NCBI GenBank assembly: GCA_945910005.1
Contig: OX246749.1
Coordinates: 28,585,183-28,649,182, forward strand
DNA from: Isoperla grammatica
Taxonomy: Eukaryota; Arthropoda; Insecta; Plecoptera; Perlodidae
Length of the DNA stretch: 64,000 nucleotides
Reading direction: 5' to 3'
A program made the translations under genes and the position numbers. This document shows, piece after piece, positions 36,248-50,300 of this stretch. Within the stretch, counting starts at the first letter, position 1. Each line of letters opens with the position of its first letter. The notes under the pieces are model-generated. The model worked only from the letters and a program-made list of their open reading frames with translations. It made no database searches and was not told the origin of the DNA.

Positions 36248-38644
36248 AATTTTATTTTATTTTTATTATTGGCACAAGTTTAATGCAGACGAACGAGTGT
36301 CTTGGAGCGCAGTTTTAACAAAATATTTCGAACGCTTTATCCACTACTGAGCTGAGTAATTGAGCTGACTAATTTCATGTAATTTTATTCCATATGGTAA
36401 TTAAAGTGGTCTCTCGGGTACAGTAATATGGGCAAGTGAGATTTTTTGTGTAACAGCCCGTGATATCCGTGATGCCGTGGTGTGTCGTGTACACAAACGA
36501 AGAAGTGGCCCCCATAAGTGTGTACGATATTTGCAACACCGAACTAGGCCTGTATGGATACTGTGTGGATGCTGTATGGATTCCGTATAATTTATGCAGT
36601 TATGAACAATTTCTTTTTATAATATAGTCAGTGTTGTCAATTGTTTTTCTACTCAGTGGTACCGAAAATATACGATCAATTTTTGTGTTGAAACGTTGAA
36701 TACATCTAGAGTCTCTAATGTTTTCAGTTTTATATTAATGTCAGTTTGTTATTTGTCTTTCATTGCAATTAATTTAGATTTTATTCTTGATGGTTGTATC
36801 TTTCACATTACATTTACCAAAATTTCAGTGTATAAACTGTTATTGATAATGAATTGTAGACAACACATTTATTAATGGCGTGACATTAGTATGTTAGAAT
36901 AAAGCTTCCTAAAGTTTGGTTAGGAGAGGGAGGCGGGGGGGGGGGGGGGGGTGCCAGTACTTACTTCAACATTTCAATGAAACGTTTTACTCCGTCAATC
37001 ACGCGAGTTGGTTTTGTGTTGGAATGGTTTCCAATTTTTTTTTAGTTACCATATCTTTACTTCATGAAAAACTCATTCATGATTTTACTGTTTGTAGCTT
37101 TAAAAACGATAGCCCTAGTTGAGGTTGGGTTTAAATCGCGCGCGTTCAAAGGTATAAACATTCAGGTTTATGATCAATTTCTAATCGGGTAATAATATGT
37201 AATTGACAAAACATCCCTTTCTCTATTTCCTATAGCCAGTGTGCAGCGACCTTCATACACAAACACATCACAATTGAAGTCACACACAGACACTATTTCA
37301 AGTCAAATTATGTGACATAAAATCAATCTCATAAATAATTACCTGATTTACTGTGACGGAATCAAAATAATACGTAGACATTTTAACAGACCTTACCAGT
37401 TCTCTAGACTGTCACATTCTTTATACTAACACTAGAGATAACTAACTATCCGGGCTAGCTCATTCTATTTCCGTGACCGAAAATGTAGTGAACGAAAGAA
37501 AATAGTTTTGTGCTATACCCCATTCGGTTGCATTTACTTGTTGGTAAAACGAGTAATTTTGCAATCAAACTAGTCTTTATGAACCTGTTTATATCATCGT
37601 TCACACGGCAGATGGTATAGAACCGACGTCCTGCCGAATCAGAGTCTCGTGTCACCGTGTGCTACGCACTGGACCATTTCAGTTAGCCCATTCCTAAATA
37701 TTATTGGAACGTTAAACCATTATACGATTAAATGTTATATTAAGGGTATTACTGAACTAATACATAGATGCATAAAGAAATGAATAAATAGAACGAAATA
37801 TACGTACATTAGTCAATCAATTTCATACATTGCAATCACAAATACTAACTAAACTTAGTATCGGTCAATGCATGTTGTCAAATCCACCGCGCATTCTAAT
37901 GTTACATCGTCGCGAGCAGTGTTTATACGACATATTCTTATCACCACACCGTTGCATGATAGTGACACATCAGTTGTTTAATAACAATTCTAGCATTATT
38001 TAGACATGAGATTGTACAAACGTTATTATTTGTTTGTAACCCCAGTCTTTACGACAACGGCAAGATGTTTACCTGCAACTTTACCCATGGGTGAATGATT
38101 TCAAGAAATGCTCGAGTTCTAGTGAAATGCCCCAACAGGTGGGGGAGTGGGGGAGGCCCGTCAGTGAGATGACTAACTTCCCCTCTCTTGGTGAAAGGGT
38201 CTCAGATTTACCTGGATAACTGAGCTTGCCTTTATTTAAATGACTGGTAAATACTCTTAACGCTAAAGAATATTCGCCGATTCTAGCGATTTCAAGTTTC
38301 GGCAAAAAGTGGGGGGGGTAAATTAACCCTCAAATGGGCTGGCCCTAAATTATTTCAATTATTTTTCCAATTGGTTACTATTGTCACGTGGTTTCTAAAG
38401 CAAAGGAGGGGAAATTCCTGTCAAAGATTCTTTGGTGTGATTTAGTTGTCCGTCGACCGTTGTGACGCTAGCGAGTACCTGCCCTATTCAAAGACCATGT
38501 CTTAGCCCAAACAATGTGAACAATGCGTGCGAACAGAAATGAGCTCTGCTTCGATGTTTTGCGGCCCACAAGCTAAAATGTGTTTTATAATTATTATATT
38601 TGCAGTTTCGCCGGACACCTTAACTGAATAATGAGGTGACTTAC
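36248..38644. other. Intergenic with a SINE fragment and G-run
   Basis: Holds an 18-20 base G run near 36,934-36,951 and the tRNA-Gln-like SINE listed separately. Otherwise unique AT-rich sequence without a supported gene. Confidence 0.45.
37600..37685 (-). mobile_element. tRNA-Gln-like SINE fragment
   Basis: On the minus strand: GGTCCAGTGCGTAGCACACG (box A region), GAGACTCTGATTCGG (loop CTCTGAT, anticodon CTG as in tRNA-Gln), then GTCGGTTCTATACC (box B-like). Stem pairing is imperfect, so it is derived rather than functional. Confidence 0.5.
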
Positions 38645-38783
38645 CTTTTGTCACCAAATCAATTATACTGTCTTGTAGCGAGATCACGCGCCGACCCACC
38701 CTTGTCCCTACCAGCGCTCCCCGTCCGTCGCGTGGCGCAAAACTAGCCTCGCTTCGGTCTCTCTGCTGATTTCGCAATGACAC
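38645..38783 (-). CDS. Candidate orphan exon
   Basis: A CpG-rich open stretch on the minus strand (NQQRDRSEASFAPRDGRG..., RVISLQDSIIDLVTK) ends at a good donor, AAAAG|GTAAGT, at 38,645/38,644. The composition contrasts with AT-rich surroundings. No homology is recognised and the start is unknown. It may be a first exon of a gene extending left on the minus strand. Confidence 0.3.
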
Positions 38784-40518
38784 AATTTAAAGAGTGACAA
38801 TAACGCTGATAAACGCTGTGGCAATAACAGATGTTGCACACAAGTAGGATGACACACTTAAAGGGTCCATAAGCCACAAATTCCAATAAAAACTAAAAGA
38901 TGGACAAGTCCATTCTTTTGCATCACAATACTACAAAACCTCAATATTTGCCAACCCAAATAACATCATCGTCAATATTATTGGTTTATGATGATGATAT
39001 TTGGGGTTTTACGTCCAATATTTTATTGGTTTATGAAATAGATAAATAAGTTTATATTAATTTATTGCCTAACCATTCAGTTACAAGAACTTTCTTTCTA
39101 TGGGGGATCGTACATCATTTATTATCTGCCTCGTTGATATGACATCTCCAAAGTCACCGTTTAGTCCTTGAAGTGTATCATACAGATAGCTTGCGTCAAT
39201 ATCCAAGTTTAAAAAAAACCCAGCCTGAATCGGAAATCGAACTATGGACCGTCTGCTGTATGTTTTTATGTATCGCAACATTATTAATTATAATCTTATT
39301 GTGGATAAGTACTCTTCGGAATACCAGTGAATTGAGCTGAGATATTTCGCTGAGACTGTCTCCTGTCTGTGAGTGTGACCTTCTCGGATCATAAATTATA
39401 CGTGTCAAGATTTCCTTTATTGGTACAGTAATTATCCACAGTAACACATAAAAAATCATTAGATTCAATATTCCTCACATTTTAAAAATTATTTTGATTC
39501 TTGAATAAACACACACGTTTCCACGTTTGAATCGTTCTTCAACAACTTCACTAGTATGTGACTTTACAACTTACTTCACTTGTATGCAGTATGAATAAAG
39601 AACATCAGGTGGTGTACAACACATTATTTGGATGTGAAAAGTTAGGATATATTGCAATTTTTTTTTTTTTTTTTTACATAATAATAAATAAAAGAATTTT
39701 TAACAACTTGTTATAATTCCCGGCGGTTCTTTGAGTTCTCACTAAAATGTATGTATTTTGGCTTGTAAGCTAGCTTGATTTCAAAGCTTGTGATTGGTGA
39801 TTGCCGTAGTGTAAACGTACTATTTTATGAATGGTATGTTCCATCATCATTTCCATTCATCATAGCTGAATTTAATACTGCAGGCGGCTATCCGACCGGC
39901 CGGCGGCTGGCTTTTGTTGTTGAAAGAAGGGTCGTCCAGGCTATGCATCTCTCTCTCAAACGAGCTTCTCACTCGCGCAAAACCCTCCCCAACAAGAATC
40001 TTGCAGTGGTTCGGAGACGTTTCTAGTGAGGGCGACACATTCGCTTTAAATTTGGTCAAAATAAGCTTGCAAATTGTAGCTTGCCTAATCAAGATACGTA
40101 CCGTTTCTTAATTCGTAGTACATTCTAATTATAAGCGTAGAATGGTCTGTAGCCCTTTCGATTTTCTGTTTCTAGTCCTATTAAAAAGTCGAAATTTAAA
40201 AAATATTTGCGGATCCGGCAGTGATAATGAAAAACAATGATTCCAGTAAGTTTCGTTTACAAGAGTTGTGTCTGCAGCATAAAAAAGTTTCATGAATATT
40301 AATTTATTGGTATAGCAATGCCGTGCAATTTACTATACCACTGCAAAAGTAACACTCATCCTTTACCAGTCATTGAAGGCCGCGAGCGCTCGAGTTCAGG
40401 TAACTCCTTTACCCTTCCCACAGAAATTGGTCTCTGGTAGAGAAGTGAGTATGTTTCACTCGCTCATCTGTTAGGGTTGTTATTGCTTGAAGCCACTCGC
40501 CCATACTCTGAGTTGCAG
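38784..40518. other. Intergenic with SINE T-arm relic
   Basis: Contains TTTGGGGTTTTACGTCC at about 39,000, a T16 run at 39,659-39,675 and, on the minus strand at 39,215-39,255, a T-arm-like GTCCATAGTTCGATTTCC followed by GATTCAGGCTGGG, probably another SINE piece. No gene is supported. Confidence 0.4.
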
Positions 40519-40663
40519 GTATACACATCTTCTTGTCACTGAACGGCTCCGAGGCAAATTGGAAATTTCTAGCAAGCGTTATCATGGCATTATCTCCAAT
40601 CTCAAAAAATACTACAACTCTAATAAAAAGGAACTAATATTATGTCACCGTAATGCAGTATAC
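40519..40663 (+). CDS. Candidate internal exon, 145 bp
   Basis: Bounded by AGTTGCAG| and TATAC|GTAAGT. The open frame is YTHLLVTERLRGKLEISSKR, then YHGIISNLKKYYNSNKK and ELILCHRNAVY, helical and charged. Both splice sites are close to consensus. The family is not recognised and no partner exon was found nearby. Confidence 0.35.
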
Positions 40664-41330
40664 GTAAGTTATTGATCGTGACATGGGTGACCCGGAATGA
40701 AATAATTTTTTTTATATGTTATACAACGAAATATATATACAATTTAAAATTTTATGAACGACAGATATAATAAAATAAAACATGCAACCAATTTTGCTGA
40801 CTTGAGCTAGTCAAATTACTTCATGGGTTGGCGCCTTTACCCCACTTGTCTGTAATGCAACCATGCCTAAATTCGGTTTCAACACATTGTGATTGCAATG
40901 CCAATTATTTAAATGTATATATGTATGACTTTTAAAATAAATTCCTTTTTTTTTTTTTCAAATAACGTAATCGGCTTTTGCACTTTCGAGGCAACTAAGA
41001 ATGTGGCGAGTAGTAGAAATCAGTAATCCCGCAAAGTATTCCGAAAAGTAGGCACTATATTATTGCTGGGATGTATTATAATGTGTTATGCCAAACATAT
41101 AAATCGACGTAGATAATCTCGTGGATGTTGCAATTAGTTTGCTCCAACTATTTGACCCCCATGCCTACGTTTTTCTCAATTGAAAGTGGAGTAGCATTGT
41201 CACTACAGACGCTGTAAGTTACGAGAGATTATATAGTTATCTCCATTTATTCTTTAATAGCCACAATAGTCACCGTCCGACTAGTGCAATGTTATTCATC
41301 AACATGACGAGTAAACTAACATCTCACATA
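40664..41330. other. Intergenic, no gene seen
   Basis: AT-rich sequence up to the left edge of the satellite array. Nothing recognisable. Confidence 0.4.
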
Positions 41331-41334
41331 ATAA

Positions 41335-44300
41335 TATGTACAGTAGACACGATACCTGCTGCGCTGTGATGTATACAAGACACATTGATGAGTTCGTTGG
41401 TAGCATAACAGTAGACACGATACAAGGGCAGTGATGTATACAATGTATACAAGACACAATCAAGATGAAACGACAGCGAGGCACAGTTCGTTGGTAGCAT
41501 AACAGTAGACACGATACAAGGGCGGTGATGTATACAATACACATTCAATATGAAACGGCGGTGAGGCACAGTTCGTTGGTAGCATAACAGTAGACACGAT
41601 ACAAGGGCAGTGATGTATACAATGTATACAATACACATTCAATATGAAACGATGGCGAGGCACAGTTCGTTGGTAGCATAACAGTAGACACGATACAAGG
41701 CCGGTGATGTATACAATACACATTCAATATGAAACGGCGGTGAGGCACAGTTCGTTGGTAGCATAACAGTAGACACGATACAAGGGCGGTGATGTATACA
41801 ATGTATACAATACACATTCAATATGAAACGACGGCGAGGCACAGTTCGTTGGTAGCATAACAGTAGACACGATACAAGGGCGGTGATGTATACAATGTAT
41901 ACAATACACATTCAATATGAAACGACGGTGAGACACAGTTCGTTGGTAGCATAACAGTAGACACGATACAAGGGCAGTGATGTATACAATGTATACAATA
42001 CACAATCAATATGAAACGACGGTGAGGCACAGTTCGTTGGTAGCATAACAGTAGACATGATACAAGGGCGGTGATGTATAGAATGTATACAAAACACAAT
42101 CAATATGAAACGACGGTGAGGCACAGATCGTTGGTAGCATAACAGTAGACACGATACAAGGGCGGTGATGTATACAATGTATACAAAACACAATCAATAT
42201 GAAACGACGGTGAGGCACAGATCGTTGGTAGCATAACAGTAGACACGATACAAGGGCAGTGATGTATACAATGTATACAATACACATTCAATATGAAACG
42301 ACGGCGAGGCACAGATCGTTGGTAGCATAACAGTAGACACGATACAAGGGCAGTGATGTATACAATGTATACAAGACACAATCAAGATGAAACGACGGTG
42401 AGGCACAGTTCGTTGGTAGCATAACAGTAGACACGATACAAGGGCGGTGATGTATACAATACACATTCAATATGAAACGGCGGTGAGGCACAGTTCGTTG
42501 GTAGCATAACAGTAGACACGATACAAGGGCGGTGATGTATACAATGTATACAATACACAATCAATATGAAACGACGGTGAGGCACAGTTCGTTGGTAGCA
42601 TAACAGTAGACACGATACAAGGGCAGTGATGTATACAAGTATACAATACACATTCAATATGAAACGACGGCGAGGCACAGTTCGTTGGTAGCATAACAGT
42701 AGACACGATACAAGGGCGGTGATGTATACAATGTATACAATACACATTCAATATGAAACGACGGTGAGACACAGTTCGTTGGTAGCATAACAGTAGACAC
42801 GATACAAGGGCAGTGATGTATACAATGTATACAATACACAATCAATATGAAACGACGGTGAGGCACAGTTCGTTGGTAGCATAACAGTAGACATGATACA
42901 AGGGCGGTGATGTATACAATGTATACAAAACACAATCAATATGAAACGACGGTGAGGCACAGATCGTTGGTAGCATAACAGTAGACACGATACAAGGGCG
43001 GTGATGTATACAATGTATACAAAACACAATCAATATGAAACGACGGTGAGGCACAGATCGTTGGTAGCATAACAGTAGACACGATACAAGGGCAGTGATG
43101 TATACAATGTATACAATACACATTCAATATGAAACGACGGTGAGGCACAGTTTGTTGGTAGCATAACAGTAGACACGATACAAGGGCGGTGATGTATACA
43201 ATGTATACAATACACATTCAATATGAAACGACGGTGAGGCACAGTTCGTTGGTAGCATAACAGTAGACACGATACAAGGGCAGTGATGTATACAATGTAT
43301 ACAATACACATTCAATATGAAACGACGGTGAGGCACAGTTTGTTGGTAGCATAACAGTAGACACGATACAAGGGCGGTGATGTATACAATGTATACAATA
43401 CACATTCAATATGAAACGACGGTGAGGCACAGTTCGTTGGTAGCATAACAGTAGACACGATACAAGGGCGGTGATGTATACAATGTATACAATACACATT
43501 CAATATGAAACGACGGTGAGGCACAGTTCGTTGGTAGCATAACAGTAGACACGATACAAGGGCAGTGATGTAAACAATGTATACAATACACATTCAATAT
43601 GAAACGACGGTGAGGCACAGTTTGTTGGTAGCATAACAGTAGACACGATACAAGGGCGGTGATGTATACAATGTATACAATACACAATCAATATGAAACG
43701 ACGGTGAGGCACAGTTCGTTGGTAGCATAACAGTAGACACGATACAAGGGCGGTGATGTATACAATGTATACAATACACATTCAATATGAAACGACGGTG
43801 AGGCACAGTTCGTTAGTAGCATAACAGTAGACACGATACAAGGGCGGTGATGTATACAATGTATACAATACACAATCAATATGAAACGGCGGTGAGGCAC
43901 AGTTCGTTGGTAGCATAACAGTAGACACGAAACAAGGGCAGTGATGTATACAATGTATACAAGACACATTCAATATGAAACGGCAGTGAGGCACAGTTTG
44001 TTGGTAGCATAACAGTAGACACGATACAAGGGCAGTGATGTATACAATGTATACAATACACATTCAATATGAAACGACGGCGAGGCACAGTTCGTTGGAA
44101 CCAGAACAGTAGACACGATACAAGGGCGGTGATGTATACAATGTATACAATACACATTCAATATGAAACGGCAGTGAGGCACAGTTCGTTGGTAGCTTAA
44201 CAGTTGACACAATACAAGGGCAGTGATGTATACAATGTATACAATACACATTCAATATGAAACGACGGTGAGGCACAGTTTGTTGGTAGCTTAACAGTAG

Positions 44301-47300
44301 ACACGATACAAGGGCGGTGATGTATAATGTATACAATACACATTCAATATCAAGCGACGGTGAGGCACAGTTCGTTGGTAGCATAACAGTAGACACGATA
44401 CAAGGGCAGTGATGTATACAATGTATACAATACACATTCAATATGAAACGACGGTGAGGCACAGTTCGTTGGAACCAGAACAGTAGACACGATACAAGGG
44501 CGGTGATGTATACAATGTATACAATACACATTCAATATGAAACGGCAGTGAGGCACAGTTCGTTGGAACCAGAACAGAAGACACGATACAAGGGCGGTGA
44601 TGTATACAATGTATACAATACACATTCAATATGAAACGGCAGTGAGGCACAGTTCGTTGGTAGCTTAACAGTAGACACGATACAAGGGCAGTGATGTATA
44701 CAATGTATACAATACACATTCAATATGAATCGACGGTGAAGCACAGTTCGTTGGTAGCATAACAGTAGACACGATACAAGGGCAGTGATGTATACAATGT
44801 ATACAATACACATTCAATATGAAACGGTGGTGAGGCACAGTTCGTTGGTAGCATAACAGTAGACACGATACAAGGGCAGTGATGTATACAATGTATACAA
44901 TACACATTCAATATGAAACGGCGGTGAGGCACAGTTCGTTAGTAGCATAGGTAACAGTAGACACGATACAAGGGCAGTGATGTATAAAATGTATACAATA
45001 CACATTCAATATGAAACGGCGGTTAGGCACAGTTCGATGGTAGCTTAACAGTAGACACGATACAAGGGCAGTGATGTATACAATGTATACAATACACATT
45101 CAATATGAAACGGCGGTTAGGCACAGTTCGATGGTAGCTTAACAGTAGACACGATACAAGGGCAGTGATGTATACAATGTATACAATACACATTCAATAT
45201 GAAACGACGGTGAGGCACAGTTCGTTAGTAGCATAGGTAACAGTAGACACGATACAAGGGCAGTGATGTATACAATGTATACAATACACATTCAATATGA
45301 AACGGCGGTGAGGCACAGTTCGTTGGAACCAGAACAGTAGACACGATACAAGGGCGGTGATGTATACAATGTATACAATACACATTCAATATGAAACGGC
45401 GGTGAGGCACAGTTCGTTGGAACCAGAACAGTAGACACGATACAAGGGCGGTGATGTATACAATGTATACAATACACATTCAAAATGAAACGGCGGTGAG
45501 GCACAGTTCGTTGGTAGCGTAACAGTAGACACGATACAAGGGCGGTGATGTATACAATGTATACAATACACATTCAATATGAAACGACGGTGAGGCACAG
45601 TTTGTTGGTAGCTTAACAGTAGACACGATACAAGGGCAGTGATGTATACAATGTATACAATACACATTCAATATGAAACGGCGGTGAGGCACAGTTCGTT
45701 GGAACCAGAACAGTTGACACGATACAAGGGCGGTGATGTATACAATGTATACAGTACACATTCAAAATGAAACGGCGGTGAGGCACAGTTCGTTGGTAGC
45801 ATAACAGTAGACACGATACAAGGGCGGTGATGTATACAATGTATACAATACACATTCAATATGAAACGACGGTGAGGCACAGTTCGTTGGAACCAGAACA
45901 GTAGACACGATACAAGGGCGGTGATGTATACAATGTATACAATACACATTCAATATGAAACGACGGTGAGGCACAGTTCGTTGGAACCAGAACAGTAGAC
46001 ACGATACAAGGGCGGTGATGTATACAATGTATACAATACACATTCAATATGAAACGGCGGTGAGGCACAGTTCGTTGGTAGCTTAACAGTAGACACAATA
46101 CAAGGGCAGTGATGTATACAATGTATACAATACACATTCAATATGAAACGACGGTGAGGCACAGTTTGTTGGTAGCTTAACAGTAGACACGATACAAGGG
46201 CGGTGATGTATAATGTATACAATACACATTCAATATCAAGCGACGGTGAGGCACAGTTCGTTGGTAGCATAACAGTAGACACGATACAAGGGCAGTGATG
46301 TATACAATGTATACAATACACAATCAATATGAAACGACGGTGAGGCACAGTTCGTTGGTAGCTTAACAGTAGACACGATACAAGGGCAGTGATGTATACA
46401 ATGTATACAATACACATTCAATATGAAACGGCAGTGAGGCACAGTTCGTTGGAACCAGAACAGAAGACACGATACAAGGGCGGTGATGTATACAATGTAT
46501 ACAATACACATTCAATATGAAACGGCAGTGAGGCACAGTTCGTTGGAACCAGAACAGAAGACACGATACAAGGGCGGTGATGTATACAATGTATACAATA
46601 CACATTCAATATGAAACGGCAGTGAGGCACAGTTCGTTGGTAGCATAACAGTAGACACGATACAAGGGCAGTGATGTATACAATGTATACAATACACATT
46701 CAATATGAAACGACGGTGAGGCACAGTTCGTTGGTAGCTTAACAGTAGACACGATACAAGGGCAGTGATGTATACAATGTATACAATACACATTCAATAT
46801 GAAACGGCAGTGAGGCACAGTTCGTTGGAACCAGAACAGAAGACACGATACAAGGGCGGTGATGTATACAATGTATACAATACACATTCAATATGAAACG
46901 GCAGTGAGGCACAGTTCGTTGGAACCAGAACAGAAGACACGATACAAGGGCGGTGATGTATACAATGTATACAATACACATTCAATATGAAACGGCAGTG
47001 AGGCACAGTTCGTTGGTAGCTTAACAGTAGACACGATACAAGGGCAGTGATGTATACAATGTATACAATACACATTCAATATGAATCGACGGTGAAGCAC
47101 AGTTCGTTGGTAGCATAACAGTAGACACGATACAAGGGCAGTGATGTATACAATGTATACAATACACATTCAATATGAAACGGTGGTGAGGCACAGTTCG
47201 TTGGTAGCATAACAGTAGACACGATACAAGGGCAGTGATGTATACAATGTATACAATACACATTCAAGATAAAACGGCGGTGAGGCACAGTTCGTTAGTA

Positions 47301-50300
47301 GCATAGGTAACAGTAGACACGATACAAGGGCAGTGATGTATACAATGTATACAATACACATTCAATATGAAACGGCGGTTAGGCACAGTTCGATGGTTGC
47401 TTAACAGTAGACACGATACAAGGGCAGTGATGTATACAATGTATACAATACACATTCAATATGAAACGACGGTGAGGCACAGTTCGTTAGTAGCATAGGT
47501 AACAGTAGACACGATACAAGGGCAGTGATGTATACAATGTATACAATACACATTCAAAATGAAACGGCGGTGAGGCACAGTTCGTTGGTAGCGTAACAGT
47601 AGACACGATACAAGGGCGGTGATGTATACAATGTATACAATACACATTCAATATGAAACGACGGTGAGGCACAGTTTGTTGGTAGCTTAACAGTAGACAC
47701 GATACAAGGGCAGTGATGTATACAATGTATACAATACACATTCAATATGAAACGGCGGTGAGGCACAGTTCGTTGGTAGCGTAACAGTAGACACGATACA
47801 AGGGCGGTGATGTATACAATGTATACAATACACATTCAAAATGAAACGGCGGTGAGGCACAGTTCGTTGGTAGCGTAACAGTAGACACGATACAAGGGCG
47901 GTGATGTATACAATGTATACAATACACATTCAATATGAAACGACGGTGAGGCACAGTTTGTTGGTAGCTTAACAGTAGACACGATACAAGGGCAGTGATG
48001 TATACAATGTATACAATACACATTCAATATGAAACGGCGGTGAGGCACAGTTCGTTGGAACCAGAACAGTAGACACGATACAAGGGCGGTGATGTATACA
48101 ATGTATACAATACACATTCAAAATGAAACGGCGGTGAGGCACAGTTCGTTGGTAGCGTAACAGTAGACACGATACAAGGGCGGTGATGTATACAATGTAT
48201 ACAATACACATTCAATATGAAACGACGGTGAGGCACAGTTTGTTGGTAGCTTAACAGTAGACACGATACAAGGGCAGTGATGTATACAATGTATACAATA
48301 CACATTCAATATGAAACGGCGGTGAGGCACAGTTCGTTGGAACCAGAACAGTTGACACGATACAAGGGCGGTAATGTATTCAATGTATACAGTACACATT
48401 CAATATGAAACGGCGGTGAGGCACAGTTCGTTGGTAGCATAACAGTAGACACGATACAAGGGCGGTGATGTATACAATGTATACAATACACATTCAATAT
48501 GAAACGACGGTGAGGCACAGTTCGTTGGAACCAGAACAGTAGACACGATACAAGGGCGGTGATGTATACAATGTATACAATACACATTCAATATGAAACG
48601 ACGGTGAGGCACAGTTCGTTGGAACCAGAACAGTAGACACGATACAAGGGCGGTGATGTATACAATGTATACAATACACATTCAATATGAAACGGCGGTG
48701 AGGCACAGTTCGTTGGTAGCTTAACAGAAGACACGATACAAGGGCGGTGATGTATACAATGTATACAATACACATTCAATATGAAACGACGGTGAGGCAC
48801 ACTTTGTTGGTAGCTTAACAGTAGACACGATACAAGGGCGGTGATGTATACAATGTATACAATACACAATCAATATGAAACGACGGTGAGACACAGTTCG
48901 TTGGTAGCATAACAGTAGACACGATACAAGGGCGGTGATGTATACAATGTATACAATACACAATCAATATGAAACGACGGTGAGACACAGTTCGTTGGTA
49001 GCATAACAGTAGACACGATACAAGGGCAGTGATGTATACAATGTATACAATACACAATCAATATGAAACGACGGTGAGACACAGTTCGTTGGTAGCTTAA
49101 CAGTAGACACGATACAAGGGCGGTGATGTATACAATGTATACAATACACAATCAATATGAAACGACGGTGAGGCACAGTTCGTTGGTAGCTTAACAGTAG
49201 ACACGATACAAGGGCGGTGATGTATACAATGTATACAATACACAATCAATATGAAACGACGGTGAGACATAGTTCGTTGGTAGCATAACAGTAGACACGA
49301 TACAAGGGCGGTGATGTATACAATGTATACAATACACAATCAATATGAAACGACGGTGAGGCACAGTTCGTTGGTAGCTTAACAGTAGACACGATACAAG
49401 GGCAGTGATGTTTACAATGTATACAATAAACATTCAATATGAATCGGCAGTGAGGCACAGTTCGTTGGTAGCTTAACAGTAGACACGATACAAGGGCGGT
49501 GATGTATACAATGTATACAATACACATTCAATATGAAACGGCAGTGAGGCACAGTTTGTTGGTAGCTTAACAGTAGACACGATACAAGGGCGGTGATGTA
49601 TACAATGTATACAATACACATTCAAAATGAAACGGCGGTGAGGCACAGTTCGTTGGTAGCGTAACAGTAGACACGATACAAGGGCGGTGATGTATACAAT
49701 GTATACAATACACATTCAATATGAAACGACGGTGAGGCACAGTTTGTTGGTAGCTTAACAGTAGACACGATACAAGGGCAGTGATGTATACAATGTATAC
49801 AATACACATTCAATATGAAACGGCGGTGAGGCACAGTTCGTTGGAACCAGAACAGTAGACACGATACAAGGGCGGTGATGTATACAATGTATACAATACA
49901 CATTCAAAATGAAACGGCGGTGAGGCACAGTTCGTTGGTAGCGTAACAGTAGACACGATACAAGGGCGGTGATGTATACAATGTATACAATACACATTCA
50001 ATATGAAACGACGGTGAGGCACAGTTTGTTGGTAGCTTAACAGTAGACACGATACAAGGGCAGTGATGTATACAATGTATACAATACACATTCAATATGA
50101 AACGGCGGTGAGGCACAGTTCGTTGGAACCAGAACAGTTGACACGATACAAGGGCGGTAATGTATTCAATGTATACAGTACACATTCAATATGAAACGGC
50201 GGTGAGGCACAGTTCGTTGGTAGCATAACAGTAGACACGATACAAGGGCGGTGATGTATACAATGTATACAATACACATTCAATATGAAACGACGGTGAG

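Noticed and set aside
35592..36350. 252-codon open frame with 13-residue repeats
   Set aside because: The 39-bp minisatellite is open on both strands simply because 39 is divisible by three and the unit lacks stops. No ATG, splice or compositional evidence.
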